A stretch of 48,102 nt of DNA from Candidatus Kapaibacterium sp. (GCA_025455065.1 JALONG010000004.1:150690-198791); one strand, 5' to 3'; positions 19,150 to 27,368 are shown, numbered from the stretch's first letter. The notes: generated by a model not told the origin, from the sequence alone. A program made the numbers and translations.

Positions 19150-20034
19150 ATGAAACATCTCGGACTTTTTGTAAACACCACCAAACCCGATGCTATCTCC
19201 TGCACGGAAATGGCAACACGCATAGCATTTGAGAATGGTATGCGCTGCTGTGCCGCACCGGAAGTGGTCGCGCACTTTGCCCCCGAAACACAAGCACTGG
19301 TGGATGCCGTTGAGTATGATAATTTCGACAAACACGCCGATATTATCATATCATTCGGCGGCGACGGGACAATTCTCGCGGCAGCAAAGCAGTTTTTAGC
19401 GGCTGAACTGCCGATAATGGGCGTAAATCTTGGGCGTTTGGGCTTTTTGGCGGAATACTCCGTTGCCGAATTAGACGCGGGGTTTGCGGCGCTGGCAAAA
19501 GGGGAATACATCATCGAAGAGCGAGGAATGTTGGAAAGCAGCATCACGGTGGAAGGCACAGAAAATCTGAGCGAAATGGTCTATGCGATGAACGATTTTG
19601 TGATTCACAAAAAAGACTTTGCGCGGATGATGATGATTGCCGCAACGATAGACGGAGTGCCTGTTGCGGACTATCATGCCGACGGACTCATTATTTCCAC
19701 GCCGACCGGTTCAACGGCGTATTCGCTGTCGAGTGGCGGTCCGATTGTCGCGCCGACGTGTTCAGTGCTGGTGCTTACGCCTGTCTCGCCACACTCGCTG
19801 AATATGCGTCCGCTTGTTGTCCCCGACACGGTAGAAATCGTTCTCACACCCGGCGCGGGAAGCGGCACAACAAGCCTTGTTGCGGACGGACAGATAGTTG
19901 CTTCCAAAGAAGAAGGAGAAAAAATTGTGATTCGGAAATCGGAACGAGTAGTGAAATTACTCAAGCGTGTGGAAAATTCGTACTATGATTTGCTGAAAAA
20001 CAAACTCCTGTGGTCGCTTTTGACGAAGCAGTAA
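19150..20034 (+). CDS. nadK: NAD kinase
   Basis: Phosphorylates NAD to NADP. The 294-residue protein has the GGDGT motif at residues 70-74 (IISFGGDGTILAAAK), the MGVNLGRLGFLAE block, the NDFVIHK segment and the glycine-rich DGLIISTPTGSTAYSLSSGGPIV substrate loop. Length is normal. The ATG at 19150 gives the usual start (MKHLGLFVNTTKP, an FGLFxN-type opening). It diverges from the secreted aminopeptidase across a 125-base gap and is followed 49 bases later by a DUF2887 gene. Confidence 0.96.
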   Translation: MKHLGLFVNTTKPDAISCTEMATRIAFENGMRCCAAPEVVAHFAPETQALVDAVEYDNFDKHADIIISFGGDGTILAAAKQFLAAELPIMGVNLGRLGFLAEYSVAELDAGFAALAKGEYIIEERGMLESSITVEGTENLSEMVYAMNDFVIHKKDFARMMMIAATIDGVPVADYHADGLIISTPTGSTAYSLSSGGPIVAPTCSVLVLTPVSPHSLNMRPLVVPDTVEIVLTPGAGSGTTSLVADGQIVASKEEGEKIVIRKSERVVKLLKRVENSYYDLLKNKLLWSLLTKQ

Positions 20035-20083
20035 GGATGCAGGATTAAAGCGCTTGTCAGCTATTGATTTTACAATTCTCCCA

Positions 20084-20962
20084 ATGAAAACCGACACACT
20101 TTTTTACAAACTCCTCGAAGCGCACCCCGCATTACTTCTACGGTTGGCGGACTTACACGAATTAACGACAATTCCGTACCGCTTTCATTCGATTGAACTC
20201 AAGGAAAAAGCGCAGCGCACTGATGGAATCTTGCTTCCCGACGACGGTGCGCCGCCGGATGCTCCCGTCATTGTATCAGAATTTCAGTTTTGGGCAGACA
20301 AACTCATCTACACGCGCCTTGTGAGCGAAACGGCGCTTCTGCACTTGCAACTGCCCCAATACTCGCGTTTTCAAATGGTCTTGGTGCTGCGTTCCCGTGC
20401 GATTGATACCGATGCGGGAGTTTGGTCGCATCTGCGCACGGGCGGTGCAATCCACGTGGTGTACTTAGACGAGGTAACGGACGAAGCGGAAACCGTCGCC
20501 ACAGACCCCGCAGAACAAGCCGCCATGCTGCTTATGCACCTGACCGTAACGCCGCCGAATCGCGCTCAGGATGATGCCTTGCTTCTCAAACTCAGCGATA
20601 CAATTTCCCGCACCAAAAGCGACGCAATGCGCAAGATGTTCAAAGATTTATTCGTAAGTTTGTATGTCAGCAAATACAAAACCCTAACCATAGATGAGGT
20701 ACGCGCCATGATTGATACCAGAGAAATCTTCGACGACATCCACGAAAGCCTTGCTGTGCAGCAGTATGGCGAGGAGGTTGCGGCAAAAGCAAAACTTGAA
20801 GGTAAACTTGAAGGTAAACTTGAAGGTAAACTTGAAGGCAAACTTGAAGGTAAACTTGAAGGTGTTCCCAGCCTTCTGAATCTGGGTCTTTCTGTCCAGC
20901 AAATTGCCGAAGCATTGAAATTACCGATTGACCTGATTCAAGACATTCAACGCCGCCAATAA
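20084..20962 (+). CDS. DUF2887 PD-(D/E)XK-like protein with KLEG repeats
   Basis: Protein of 292 residues of the DUF2887 group, related to the Rpn/PD-(D/E)XK transposase-like nucleases. The N-terminus MKTDTLFYKLLEAHPALLL is typical. The putative nuclease residues are Asp47 (RTDGILLP) and the E-x-Q pair Glu66/Gln68 (VSEFQFW). At about 235-260 the chain has six perfect KLEG units from a 12-base repeat, then a C-terminal helix pair (LSVQQIAEALKLPIDLIQDIQ) as in related transposase-like proteins. A start TTG 30 bases upstream is possible but the ATG fits the family. A broken copy of its 3' part lies directly downstream. Confidence 0.8.
   Translation: MKTDTLFYKLLEAHPALLLRLADLHELTTIPYRFHSIELKEKAQRTDGILLPDDGAPPDAPVIVSEFQFWADKLIYTRLVSETALLHLQLPQYSRFQMVLVLRSRAIDTDAGVWSHLRTGGAIHVVYLDEVTDEAETVATDPAEQAAMLLMHLTVTPPNRAQDDALLLKLSDTISRTKSDAMRKMFKDLFVSLYVSKYKTLTIDEVRAMIDTREIFDDIHESLAVQQYGEEVAAKAKLEGKLEGKLEGKLEGKLEGKLEGVPSLLNLGLSVQQIAEALKLPIDLIQDIQRRQ
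20698..20785 (+). repeat. 88-bp direct repeat, copy 1 (inside the DUF2887 gene)
   Basis: Bases 20698-20785 recur at 20967-21054 with three mismatches, an offset of 269 bases. Both code VRAMIDTREIFDDIHESLAV and continue QQYGEEVAA. The match ends exactly where the KLEG-coding repeat begins in copy 1. Confidence 0.93.
20792..20863 (+). repeat. Six 12-bp tandem repeats coding KLEG
   Basis: Six in-frame copies of aaacttgaaggt, one with a silent T to C change, encode six KLEG units. Because the unit is a multiple of three, gain or loss of copies would change protein length without breaking the frame. Confidence 0.95.
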
Positions 20963-20966
20963 GCAC

Positions 20967-21129
20967 GGTACGCGCCATGATTGACACGAGAGAAATCTTC
21001 GACGACATCCACGAAAGCCTTGCTGTGCAGCAGTATGGTGAGGAGGTTGCGGCACTCGCCCTCACGCCAAACGCTCTCATGCGTAAGCGAGAGCCTGCCA
21101 AAGAAGGCAGACCCTCGCGGGATAGCTGA
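20967..21129 (+). pseudogene. Broken partial copy of the DUF2887 gene 3' part
   Basis: Starts 5 bases after the DUF2887 stop. It repeats 88 bases of that gene in the same orientation, then continues in frame with an unrelated tail (from residue pair LA, TPNALMRKREPAKEGRPS) to a TGA at 21127-21129. A 50-residue product starting at the ATG 20979 is possible, but with the whole catalytic part absent this is best read as a remnant of tandem duplication and deletion. Confidence 0.8.
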
Positions 21130-21180
21130 CCAGTTACTTTTTGCCATTATCACATCAGACAAATCATCTGACCACAACTC

Positions 21181-21399
21181 ATGAAAAAAAACAGCAAAGC
21201 CACATTTGAAGAGCGTTTGGAGCGATTAGAAGAAATCGTTTCTCTTCTTGACAGAGGCGAAGCGCCGTTGGAAGAATTGCTTGCGCTCTACGAAGAAGGA
21301 ACGGTGCTGGTTACAGCGTGCAGTTCGTTTCTTCAAACAGCTGAACAAAAAATCATGACGCTGCAAAATGGCGTAATTACTGATGTTCAAGCGCAGTAA
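21181..21399 (+). CDS. xseB: Exodeoxyribonuclease VII small subunit
   Basis: Small subunit of exonuclease VII, which degrades single-stranded DNA together with XseA. The 72-residue helical protein has the family pattern TFEERLERLEEIVSLLDRGEAPLEELLALYEEGTVLV (here shown in two parts of its N-terminal helix pair) and a C-terminal helix with AEQKI. The length is typical. The large-subunit gene xseA is not in the window. It lies between the broken DUF2887 copy and a TPR membrane protein. Confidence 0.93.
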   Translation: MKKNSKATFEERLERLEEIVSLLDRGEAPLEELLALYEEGTVLVTACSSFLQTAEQKIMTLQNGVITDVQAQ

Positions 21400-21444
21400 G
21401 CATCGTTGCGGCACGTGTGTTGCTGCTCATTTTTCTCTTTGACT

Positions 21445-23460
21445 ATGACAAAAACTTCCTCGAAATCTCCGCGTTCTTCTTCACGCTCTTCCGCTTCGCG
21501 CACAACTGCTTCACGTGCTGCTTCGCAGCCTCTTTCCCGCAATTATCGTCTGCAAGTGCTGATTCTTGCTCTGTTCGCGCTGGTGCTGTATGGGCAAACG
21601 CTGCGCTTTGGTTTGGTGATGGACGATAATATGGTCATTACTGACCACAAGACCGTACAGCAAGGTTTTGCAGGTATTCCCACACTTTTGACCAAAGATT
21701 CGTTTGCCGGATTCGACGAAACATATGACCGCTCCGGGCAGCGTAAAACCTATCGCCCCGCGTCGTTTATTTCGTTTGCGATTGAAAAGCAGCTATTTAA
21801 TAATAATCCAGCCGTCGCACACGGTATCAACATTGCATTGTACGCCTTGACACTAGCGATATTGCTTGCGTTGCTTAGAGAATGGTTTCCTGATGCGCCT
21901 CAGGATGGGAAAGCAAACGATGTGCAGGCGCATTATCGTTGGTTGCCTTTTGCCGCAACGCTTGTGTTTGCCGCACATCCGACGCATACGGCAGTGGTGG
22001 CGAATATCAAAAGCCGCGATGAAATTTTTGCGATGCTGTTCGCATTGAGTTCGCTTTTACTGGTTTTTCGACATCTTCGCACGGAAAATCCTCGCTTGCT
22101 CGCCTACAGCCTTGCTTGCTTTGCTTTGGCATTGCTTTCCAAAGAAAGTGCTGTGCTGATGCTGCCGATAGTCGCTTTGACGCTATATTTCTTTGCAAAC
22201 CTTGATGCAAAGCGGCTTTTGCGCCTCAGTGCAATGTATGGCGCAGTAACACTTGTGTTTCTGGGGCTGTGGTTTGGGCTTGTCGGGCGCGTGGAAGAGG
22301 GCTTGTATGCCTACAAACTGCACAATCCTTTTGTTGGCACATCCTTCGCAGAGCGCATTGCCACAGGCTTTATGACGCTTGGGCTTTACACTCTCAAAGC
22401 ACTTTTTCCATGGACACTCTCCGAAGGATACACCTACAATGCGCTTCCTGTTGTCTCTTGGGCGGATTGGCGAGCGTTGTCGGGTTTTGCGGTAACGGCT
22501 GCACTGTTGATTATTGCCGCTCTTCGCCTCAAAAAGCGCGAAACGTGGGCATTTGGCGTGATTGCTTTTTTTGCGACGCTGGTTGTTGCTTCAAACCTCG
22601 TTGTTTATGCGGGAAGTATGTTTGGCGACCGTTTTCTTTATACACCGAGCCTTTTTGCGGCTTTGGCGCTTGTTTCCTTGCTTTTTGCGGTATTTGGTGC
22701 AGAGAGTAAAAAATTTCATCTTGCTCCCGTTTTGGGAATTATCGCGCTCATTGTGATAGCCTACTCGGTGCGAGGTTTTATGCGTGTTCCCGAATGGCAA
22801 ACCGATTACAAATTGTTGCAAGCAGACCACCGCTCCACGCCGGAAAGCATTATGACTGCCCGGAACTACGCATCACAACTTGTGCGGCGGGCAGGGCGAA
22901 CACAAAATGATACCGAGCGAACAATTTTGCTGGATGAGGCAGAATCCGTGATTTCACGCGCCTTTCAGACCGATTCCACCGCAGACCCCGCCTTATTCGA
23001 CCTTCTGGGGCTTTCTGCACTCCAGCGCGGGAATTTTCCTGAAGCAATTCGCTTCGCAACACAAGCACTGGTGCTGGATTCCACAACGCGAAAGCCTATT
23101 CACCGCAAACCGATTTTCCGCCAAAACCTTGCGTCGGTCTATGTTTCACGGGCTGCTTTGGCAATCAACCAAGATCGTTTAGAAGACGGCAAAAATGACC
23201 TCCAAGCCGCATTAGCACTCAATCCTTCTAGCGATAATGCGTACATCAATCTTGGCATGATTTACGGTCGTCAGAAAGACTACAAACAGGCGCTTGCCGC
23301 TTTCCAAGCCGCGTACAAGGCGAATCCTTCCTCTACGGTTGCACAGCAGTACATTTTCCATATTCAACAAGCAATGGCGGAAGAAGAAGCCGAAAAGGAA
23401 GAAAAAGCGGAAGCGGCAAAACTCAACCGTTTGCGCGAAACGCTGCCGACAAGGAAATAA
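21445..23460 (+). CDS. TMTC-like multi-pass membrane protein with C-terminal TPRs
   Basis: Protein of 671 residues. After a Ser/Arg/Thr-rich cytoplasmic start come about ten or more hydrophobic helices (residues about 35-455), then a soluble helical region with TPR units (SVISRAFQTDSTADPALFDLLGLSALQRGNFPEAI, and DNAYINLGMIYGRQKDYKQALAAFQAAYKANP, each shown in part). Motifs such as MDDNMVITDH, YRPASFISFAIE, AAHPTHTAVVANIKSRDE and KESAVLMLP match the GT-C type glycosyltransferases of the TMTC/PMT group. The acidic pair Asp-Asp in the first loop fits a catalytic GT-C site. The ATG at 21445 is preferred. It could mannosylate or otherwise glycosylate periplasmic proteins; the substrate is unknown. 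A Lys/Glu-rich end follows. Confidence 0.75.
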   Translation: MTKTSSKSPRSSSRSSASRTTASRAASQPLSRNYRLQVLILALFALVLYGQTLRFGLVMDDNMVITDHKTVQQGFAGIPTLLTKDSFAGFDETYDRSGQRKTYRPASFISFAIEKQLFNNNPAVAHGINIALYALTLAILLALLREWFPDAPQDGKANDVQAHYRWLPFAATLVFAAHPTHTAVVANIKSRDEIFAMLFALSSLLLVFRHLRTENPRLLAYSLACFALALLSKESAVLMLPIVALTLYFFANLDAKRLLRLSAMYGAVTLVFLGLWFGLVGRVEEGLYAYKLHNPFVGTSFAERIATGFMTLGLYTLKALFPWTLSEGYTYNALPVVSWADWRALSGFAVTAALLIIAALRLKKRETWAFGVIAFFATLVVASNLVVYAGSMFGDRFLYTPSLFAALALVSLLFAVFGAESKKFHLAPVLGIIALIVIAYSVRGFMRVPEWQTDYKLLQADHRSTPESIMTARNYASQLVRRAGRTQNDTERTILLDEAESVISRAFQTDSTADPALFDLLGLSALQRGNFPEAIRFATQALVLDSTTRKPIHRKPIFRQNLASVYVSRAALAINQDRLEDGKNDLQAALALNPSSDNAYINLGMIYGRQKDYKQALAAFQAAYKANPSSTVAQQYIFHIQQAMAEEEAEKEEKAEAAKLNRLRETLPTRK

Positions 23461-23550
23461 GCGGGAACAAATGCCCCTCGTTCCTTTGTTTTACCTCTGA
23501 ACAACAACGTATCAATTTTTACCTCTTTCACTCACTATCATCCTACTCAT

Positions 23551-24084
23551 ATGAATAAACAAGTTTTAGAAGGATTGAACAAGCAACTCAATATGGAATT
23601 TGCTTCGGCGTATGTGTATTTGGCAATGTCATCGTATTACGAAAGCATAGATTTGGAGGGCTTTTCCGAGTGGTTCAAAGTCAAAGCACACGAAGAAATG
23701 TTCCATGCGATGAAAATTTACACCTACATCGGCGATAGGCGCGGGAAGCGCGATTTGACGGAAATTCCTCTTGCTGTTAAAACATGGAAATCCCCGCAAG
23801 TAGCAGCAGAAGACGCTTACAAGCACGAGTGTAAAGTGTCGGCATCCATTCATAATGTGATGGACATTGCGCGTCAGCACAAAGACCACTCCACTGAGGC
23901 GTTTTTGCATTGGTTTGTGATGGAGCAAATTGAAGAAGAAGCAGAAGCAGACCGCATTTTGCAAAAAGTCAAAATGGTAGCCGATAACCCCGGCGGGCTG
24001 TTTATGTTGGACAATTACATGATGGAACGCGCTAAGGTTGATGCAGCCAATATCGGCAAAGATGCTGAAAGCGAAGAAGAGTAA
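23551..24084 (+). CDS. ftnA: Ferritin (FtnA-like)
   Basis: Iron-storage protein of 177 residues. The ferroxidase ligands are visible: Glu16 (LNMEFASAYVYLAM), Glu49 and His52 (KAHEEMFHAMKIY), and the later helices DHSTEAFLHWFVMEQIEEE carry the remaining Glu and Gln ligands. No heme-ligand Met typical of bacterioferritin is evident, so the non-heme FtnA group fits better. It is a single-gene unit with a hairpin and T-run downstream. Confidence 0.96.
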   Translation: MNKQVLEGLNKQLNMEFASAYVYLAMSSYYESIDLEGFSEWFKVKAHEEMFHAMKIYTYIGDRRGKRDLTEIPLAVKTWKSPQVAAEDAYKHECKVSASIHNVMDIARQHKDHSTEAFLHWFVMEQIEEEAEADRILQKVKMVADNPGGLFMLDNYMMERAKVDAANIGKDAESEEE

Positions 24085-24106
24085 AATTTTTCCGTATATT
24101 TGCGTG

Positions 24107-24152
24107 AGCCTCGCTTCCGGCGTTGATTACTGCTGGTCTGTGAGGCTTTTTT
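24107..24152 (+). terminator. Hairpin and T-run after ferritin gene
   Basis: Outer stem AGCCTC/GAGGCT and inner stem CCGGC/GCTGG (one G-U) with an internal loop, followed by six Ts. It ends the ferritin unit. A TATATTTG box at 24095-24102 lies just upstream, so a short separate transcript is also conceivable. Confidence 0.6.
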
Positions 24153-24164
24153 CTATCACTGTTT

Positions 24165-24325
24165 GTAACTATTCAGGTCTTTGGGCGCAGATTGTCATGA
24201 TTTAGCAGATTGCGCAGATTTCCGGAGCTTTATGGGCTTGCTCACACTTTTTGTTTGCAAAAAAATCATGATAATCAGTTAAATCATGATAATCTGCGCC
24301 AAAATTTATGAACCTCGACAGTTAC
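24165..24325. repeat. MITE-like palindromic element, copy A
   Basis: About 161 bases bounded by GTAACT on the left and AGTTAC on the right. Inside, two long inverted arms pair: gggcgcagattgtcatgatt on the left and its near complement aatcatgataatctgcgcc on the right. It has no coding capacity. A second copy is at 25943-26092. It sits in the gap between ferritin and the MlaF-like gene, 19 bases before the latter's ATG. Confidence 0.75.
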
Positions 24326-24344
24326 TACCATTTTTGCAATTTCG

Positions 24345-25118
24345 ATGATTGAAATTCGCAGTTTACACAAATCCTTCGGCGCAAAAAACGTTCTGAACGG
24401 GGTTGATTTAACGATTCAAACCGGTGAAACAATGTGCGTCATCGGGCGCTCCGGGTGCGGAAAAAGCGTCCTTTTGAAGCATATTGTCGGCTTACTTGCG
24501 CCGGACGACGGAACGGTGTTTGTGGATGGGAAAGAAGTACAAACGCTGCGTGGGCGCGAACTTTTTGAACTACGGCGCGGCATCGGGTATGTCTTTCAAG
24601 GCGCAGCGCTGTTTGATTCGATGACCGTTTGGGAAAATGTCGTGCTGGGCTTGTACGAACATGGGGAACGCCACAATGAGGTTCTGGACGGCGAAGCGCG
24701 GCGCGTTCTTGCCGCAGTGGGATTGCTCCCGGATGAGGAAACATCAACTTCAGCGACCTTCGAGAAAGAATATGCAATTTTGCGCCACAAAAAACCCTCC
24801 GACCTTTCGGGAGGTATGCGTAAGCGCGTGGGAGTGGCGCGGGCGCTTGTTGGCAGCCCGAAATATATTTTGTACGACGAACCCACCACAGGACTTGACC
24901 CGATTACCTCTGAACAAATTGACAATCTCATCTTGGAACTCGCACAAAAGCTGAACGTTACCTCTATCGTCATCACGCACGATATGTTTTCGGTCTATAA
25001 AGTCGCAAAGACGGTTGCTATGCTGGAGCAAGGAACGGTGCGCTTTTTCGGTACAGCAGACGGGCTTCGCGCAAGTACGGATGAGGTTGTGCAAGAATTT
25101 ATTGAGCGGTACGAATAA
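24345..25118 (+). CDS. mlaF: MlaF-like ABC transporter ATPase
   Basis: ATPase (257 residues) of the phospholipid-trafficking (Mla/Mce) ABC family. It has Walker A GRSGCGKS, Q-loop region YVFQGAALFDSMTVWENV, signature LSGGMRKR, Walker B YILYDEPTTGLDP and the H-loop THDM. The Q-loop context and signature context are MlaF-like. Between helices before the signature it has an insert of roughly 18 residues (around DEETSTSATFEKEYAILRHKK) compared with E. coli MlaF as I remember it. The permease MlaE and the MCE protein MlaD are not adjacent, so its partner genes must lie elsewhere. Confidence 0.85.
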   Translation: MIEIRSLHKSFGAKNVLNGVDLTIQTGETMCVIGRSGCGKSVLLKHIVGLLAPDDGTVFVDGKEVQTLRGRELFELRRGIGYVFQGAALFDSMTVWENVVLGLYEHGERHNEVLDGEARRVLAAVGLLPDEETSTSATFEKEYAILRHKKPSDLSGGMRKRVGVARALVGSPKYILYDEPTTGLDPITSEQIDNLILELAQKLNVTSIVITHDMFSVYKVAKTVAMLEQGTVRFFGTADGLRASTDEVVQEFIERYE

Positions 25119-25301
25119 CAAGACAAATAACGTGCTGCTTCGGGGAAGCAAGGTTTTATCGGTGTTCTATGCTTTTTTGTCATTCCTTCAAAAAAATTCC
25201 CGCCTTTTTCTGAAAGGTTTTTTGAGACCGTGTGTCATTCTTACAAAGCCGGAAGAATGTTCAACGAGATGCTTTTTTTGCCAAAACTGCACATCAACCA
25301 A

Positions 25302-25910
25302 ATGCCCGAAATAATGCAACAACAACGCTTAGAAACGTGTAGTGATGCCGAACTCATACAGCTTTTTCACTGCTCACCCGGGCAGCGCGAAAGCGTATTT
25401 TCCGAAATCTATCGCCGTTATGCACAGCGCATCAAGATCTACTGTGTGCGAGTTGTGGGCAGTGAGGAGGACGGAAGCGATATTTTTCAAGAAACATTTG
25501 TACGATTTTTCCGCGCCGCATTCCGTGAGCCGCATGAAAAGACGATGGACAAACCGATTGACAATATCGGCGGCTATGTGATGCGGATTGCGCGGAATCT
25601 TTGCCTCAATCACAAACGCGATACAAAATCTACCGTGACCATTGACGAATGGGAACGCGCCATGCCGGATTTCCCGAATTATGAGCGCGAAGAATTGCTG
25701 AATCTTATCGCCGTAGCGCTGGAATACTTGGAGTTTGATTACCGAGAAGCCTTTGTACTGAGGTTTTATCAGGGGTACAGCTATGAAGAAATTGCCGAAT
25801 TGACGGGTGCAAGCATTTCCACCGTAACCAACCGCATTTGGCGAGCAAAAGACAAACTCAAAACTGTCTTAAAACCCTACTTGGCGGACCTTGAGGAATT
25901 TGCGGAATAG
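25302..25910 (+). CDS. ECF-type RNA polymerase sigma factor
   Basis: Sigma-70 family ECF factor of 202 residues. Region 2 runs from about residue 30 to 75 (VFSEIYRRYAQRIKIYCVR, EEDGSDIFQETFVRFFRAAF) and region 4 covers the C-terminal part (LLNLIAVALEYLEFDYREAFVLRFYQGYSYEEIAELTGAS, in two parts), with the helix-turn-helix ISTVTNRIWRAKDKL. I chose ATG 25302; ATG 25314 is nearly as good. Frames further upstream start only with GTG. The next gene (26142) codes a protein with an anti-sigma-like N-terminus, separated by a palindromic element. Confidence 0.92.
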   Translation: MPEIMQQQRLETCSDAELIQLFHCSPGQRESVFSEIYRRYAQRIKIYCVRVVGSEEDGSDIFQETFVRFFRAAFREPHEKTMDKPIDNIGGYVMRIARNLCLNHKRDTKSTVTIDEWERAMPDFPNYEREELLNLIAVALEYLEFDYREAFVLRFYQGYSYEEIAELTGASISTVTNRIWRAKDKLKTVLKPYLADLEEFAE

Positions 25911-25942
25911 CCTCCGCAGCCGACAAATACTCACGTATGAAG

Positions 25943-26092
25943 GTAACTATTTAGCTCTTCGACGCAGATTTTCATGATTAGACTGATTGCGCAGATTTTC
26001 AGAGCATTTCAGAATAGCCTTTCGATTCTTGTGAGCATACGAATAATCATGAAAATCTGTTGAATCATGAAAATCTGCGTCAAAAATTTAGG
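25943..26092. repeat. MITE-like palindromic element, copy B
   Basis: Begins gtaactatttag, as does copy A (gtaactattcag). Left arm gacgcagattttcatgatt pairs with the right arm aatcatgaaaatctgcgtc perfectly over 19 bases. The right end lacks the AGTTAC of copy A. It fills most of the 231-base gap between the sigma gene and its anti-sigma-like neighbour, so a folded RNA could affect readthrough between them. Confidence 0.78.
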
Positions 26093-26141
26093 ACATAAAC
26101 ACTTACGCTCGAAGAATGACACCACCTGAATCACACGCACT

Positions 26142-27368
26142 ATGAATTACGCTTACCTTATCCACACCTATCTCGAAGGCAGATTGGAAGAGCCTTTGGA
26201 GGATGTTCTGTTTGCAGAACTGAGCCGCGACGGGGCGCTGCGCAAAGAATTAGCAGCGCAAATCAACCTTGCCCACGCAGCAAGACGTGATGCGGCTTCC
26301 ATAACTCCCACCGATGCCGAAAAAAATGCCCTTTTTGCAGAATTGGGGCTTTCTTCAGGCACATTCGTAAGCAGTGCAGAAGGCATGACGGCACTATCCT
26401 CAATATCATCGGTCTTGCCAGCCATGCAGAGCGTCGTATTCATGCTACTCAGCAGTCTTTCACTCATGGTGGGACTTCGCAGCGATGCTCTTTGGAAAAA
26501 AGAGGCTGCAACTAGCTTGAAAACAGGACTTTCAGCAATTCATCTTCCCGTTTTTTCGATTGATGTACCCAAAGAGCGCATTGAATCACATATTAGCAGC
26601 AATGCTCCGAAAGCAAGTAATAGTGAGCCTTCCGGCGGTATGATGTATGCGGCACAGGTACTTTTGCCAAACAACACTACTGAAGCCATATTCGGCGAAA
26701 ACTCTGTGCCGACAAATGATGACGCGAAGGGTGATGTAGATGCAACACAAGCATTGATGATTCCTCCAAGCATTTCATCGGCTCTTGCATTACAGCCCAC
26801 AAAAGCCCTCACACAAACAACACAACCAACGGTTTTTTCTCGCACAAACCCGCGTCCACACACTGCTTTCCGGCATGAAAATACTGGGGACGCAAGCATG
26901 ATAGAGCAGTTCCCCGTGCAACTTGGGGTGCGGCATCTTTTGGGCGGCGGAACGTTGGGGCTGCACGGCATCGTGCAGTATGCGCTGAATAAACAGCAGG
27001 CTGTGGGTTTTGAAGGAGGCACAGAAGCCGCACGGTTGCTTACCCGCAATGCTCGAAGCGGCGAAGTCGGTATGCTGAACGCAAGCGAAGAATCGGTATT
27101 TTCCGGCACGGCGTATTATCGGCATACCTTTACCAATTTCGCATTGTTGCCCAATAAAGCGCTTGTGCCTTTTGTGCAAGGCGGCATCGGCGTTATGGGC
27201 AGATGCGGCGCTCTTCAAGGCATGGGCGGTTTTCGCTTCGATGTCGCACCGGAACTGTCGTTCACGTTGTCCGCAGAACTTAAAATGCCTGTATTCTACG
27301 CAGAGCAGCATTTTCAAAGCAAAACAGGAGTCTCTATCGGGATGCAGTACCACATTTCTGACCGCTAA
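26142..27368 (+). CDS. Anti-sigma-like protein with one membrane helix and barrel-like C-terminus
   Basis: A 408-residue protein that follows the ECF sigma gene. Residues 1-70 (YLIHTYLEGRLEEPLEDVLF, LRKELAAQINLAHAARRD) look like the helical cytoplasmic domain of FCB anti-sigma factors. A hydrophobic helix spans about 89-112. Residues 115-255 are a Ser/Thr/Pro-rich linker. From about 258 the chain resembles an outer-membrane barrel (QLGVRHLLGGGTLGLHGIVQY, GTAYYRHTFTNFALLPN, SIGMQYHISDR). I do not recognise the whole as a known family. A protein that joins a sigma-binding cytoplasmic part to a barrel-like periplasmic or outer-membrane part would be unusual; the topology is inferred, not proven. 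Confidence 0.65.
   Translation: MNYAYLIHTYLEGRLEEPLEDVLFAELSRDGALRKELAAQINLAHAARRDAASITPTDAEKNALFAELGLSSGTFVSSAEGMTALSSISSVLPAMQSVVFMLLSSLSLMVGLRSDALWKKEAATSLKTGLSAIHLPVFSIDVPKERIESHISSNAPKASNSEPSGGMMYAAQVLLPNNTTEAIFGENSVPTNDDAKGDVDATQALMIPPSISSALALQPTKALTQTTQPTVFSRTNPRPHTAFRHENTGDASMIEQFPVQLGVRHLLGGGTLGLHGIVQYALNKQQAVGFEGGTEAARLLTRNARSGEVGMLNASEESVFSGTAYYRHTFTNFALLPNKALVPFVQGGIGVMGRCGALQGMGGFRFDVAPELSFTLSAELKMPVFYAEQHFQSKTGVSIGMQYHISDR

Noticed and set aside
20792-20863. CRISPR-like array from the 12-bp repeats
   Set aside because: The repeats are contiguous, have no spacers and code KLEG in frame.
24165-24325. CRISPR repeat or complete insertion sequence
   Set aside because: The arms are inverted with no regular spacers and no transposase frame inside, so only a nonautonomous element fits.
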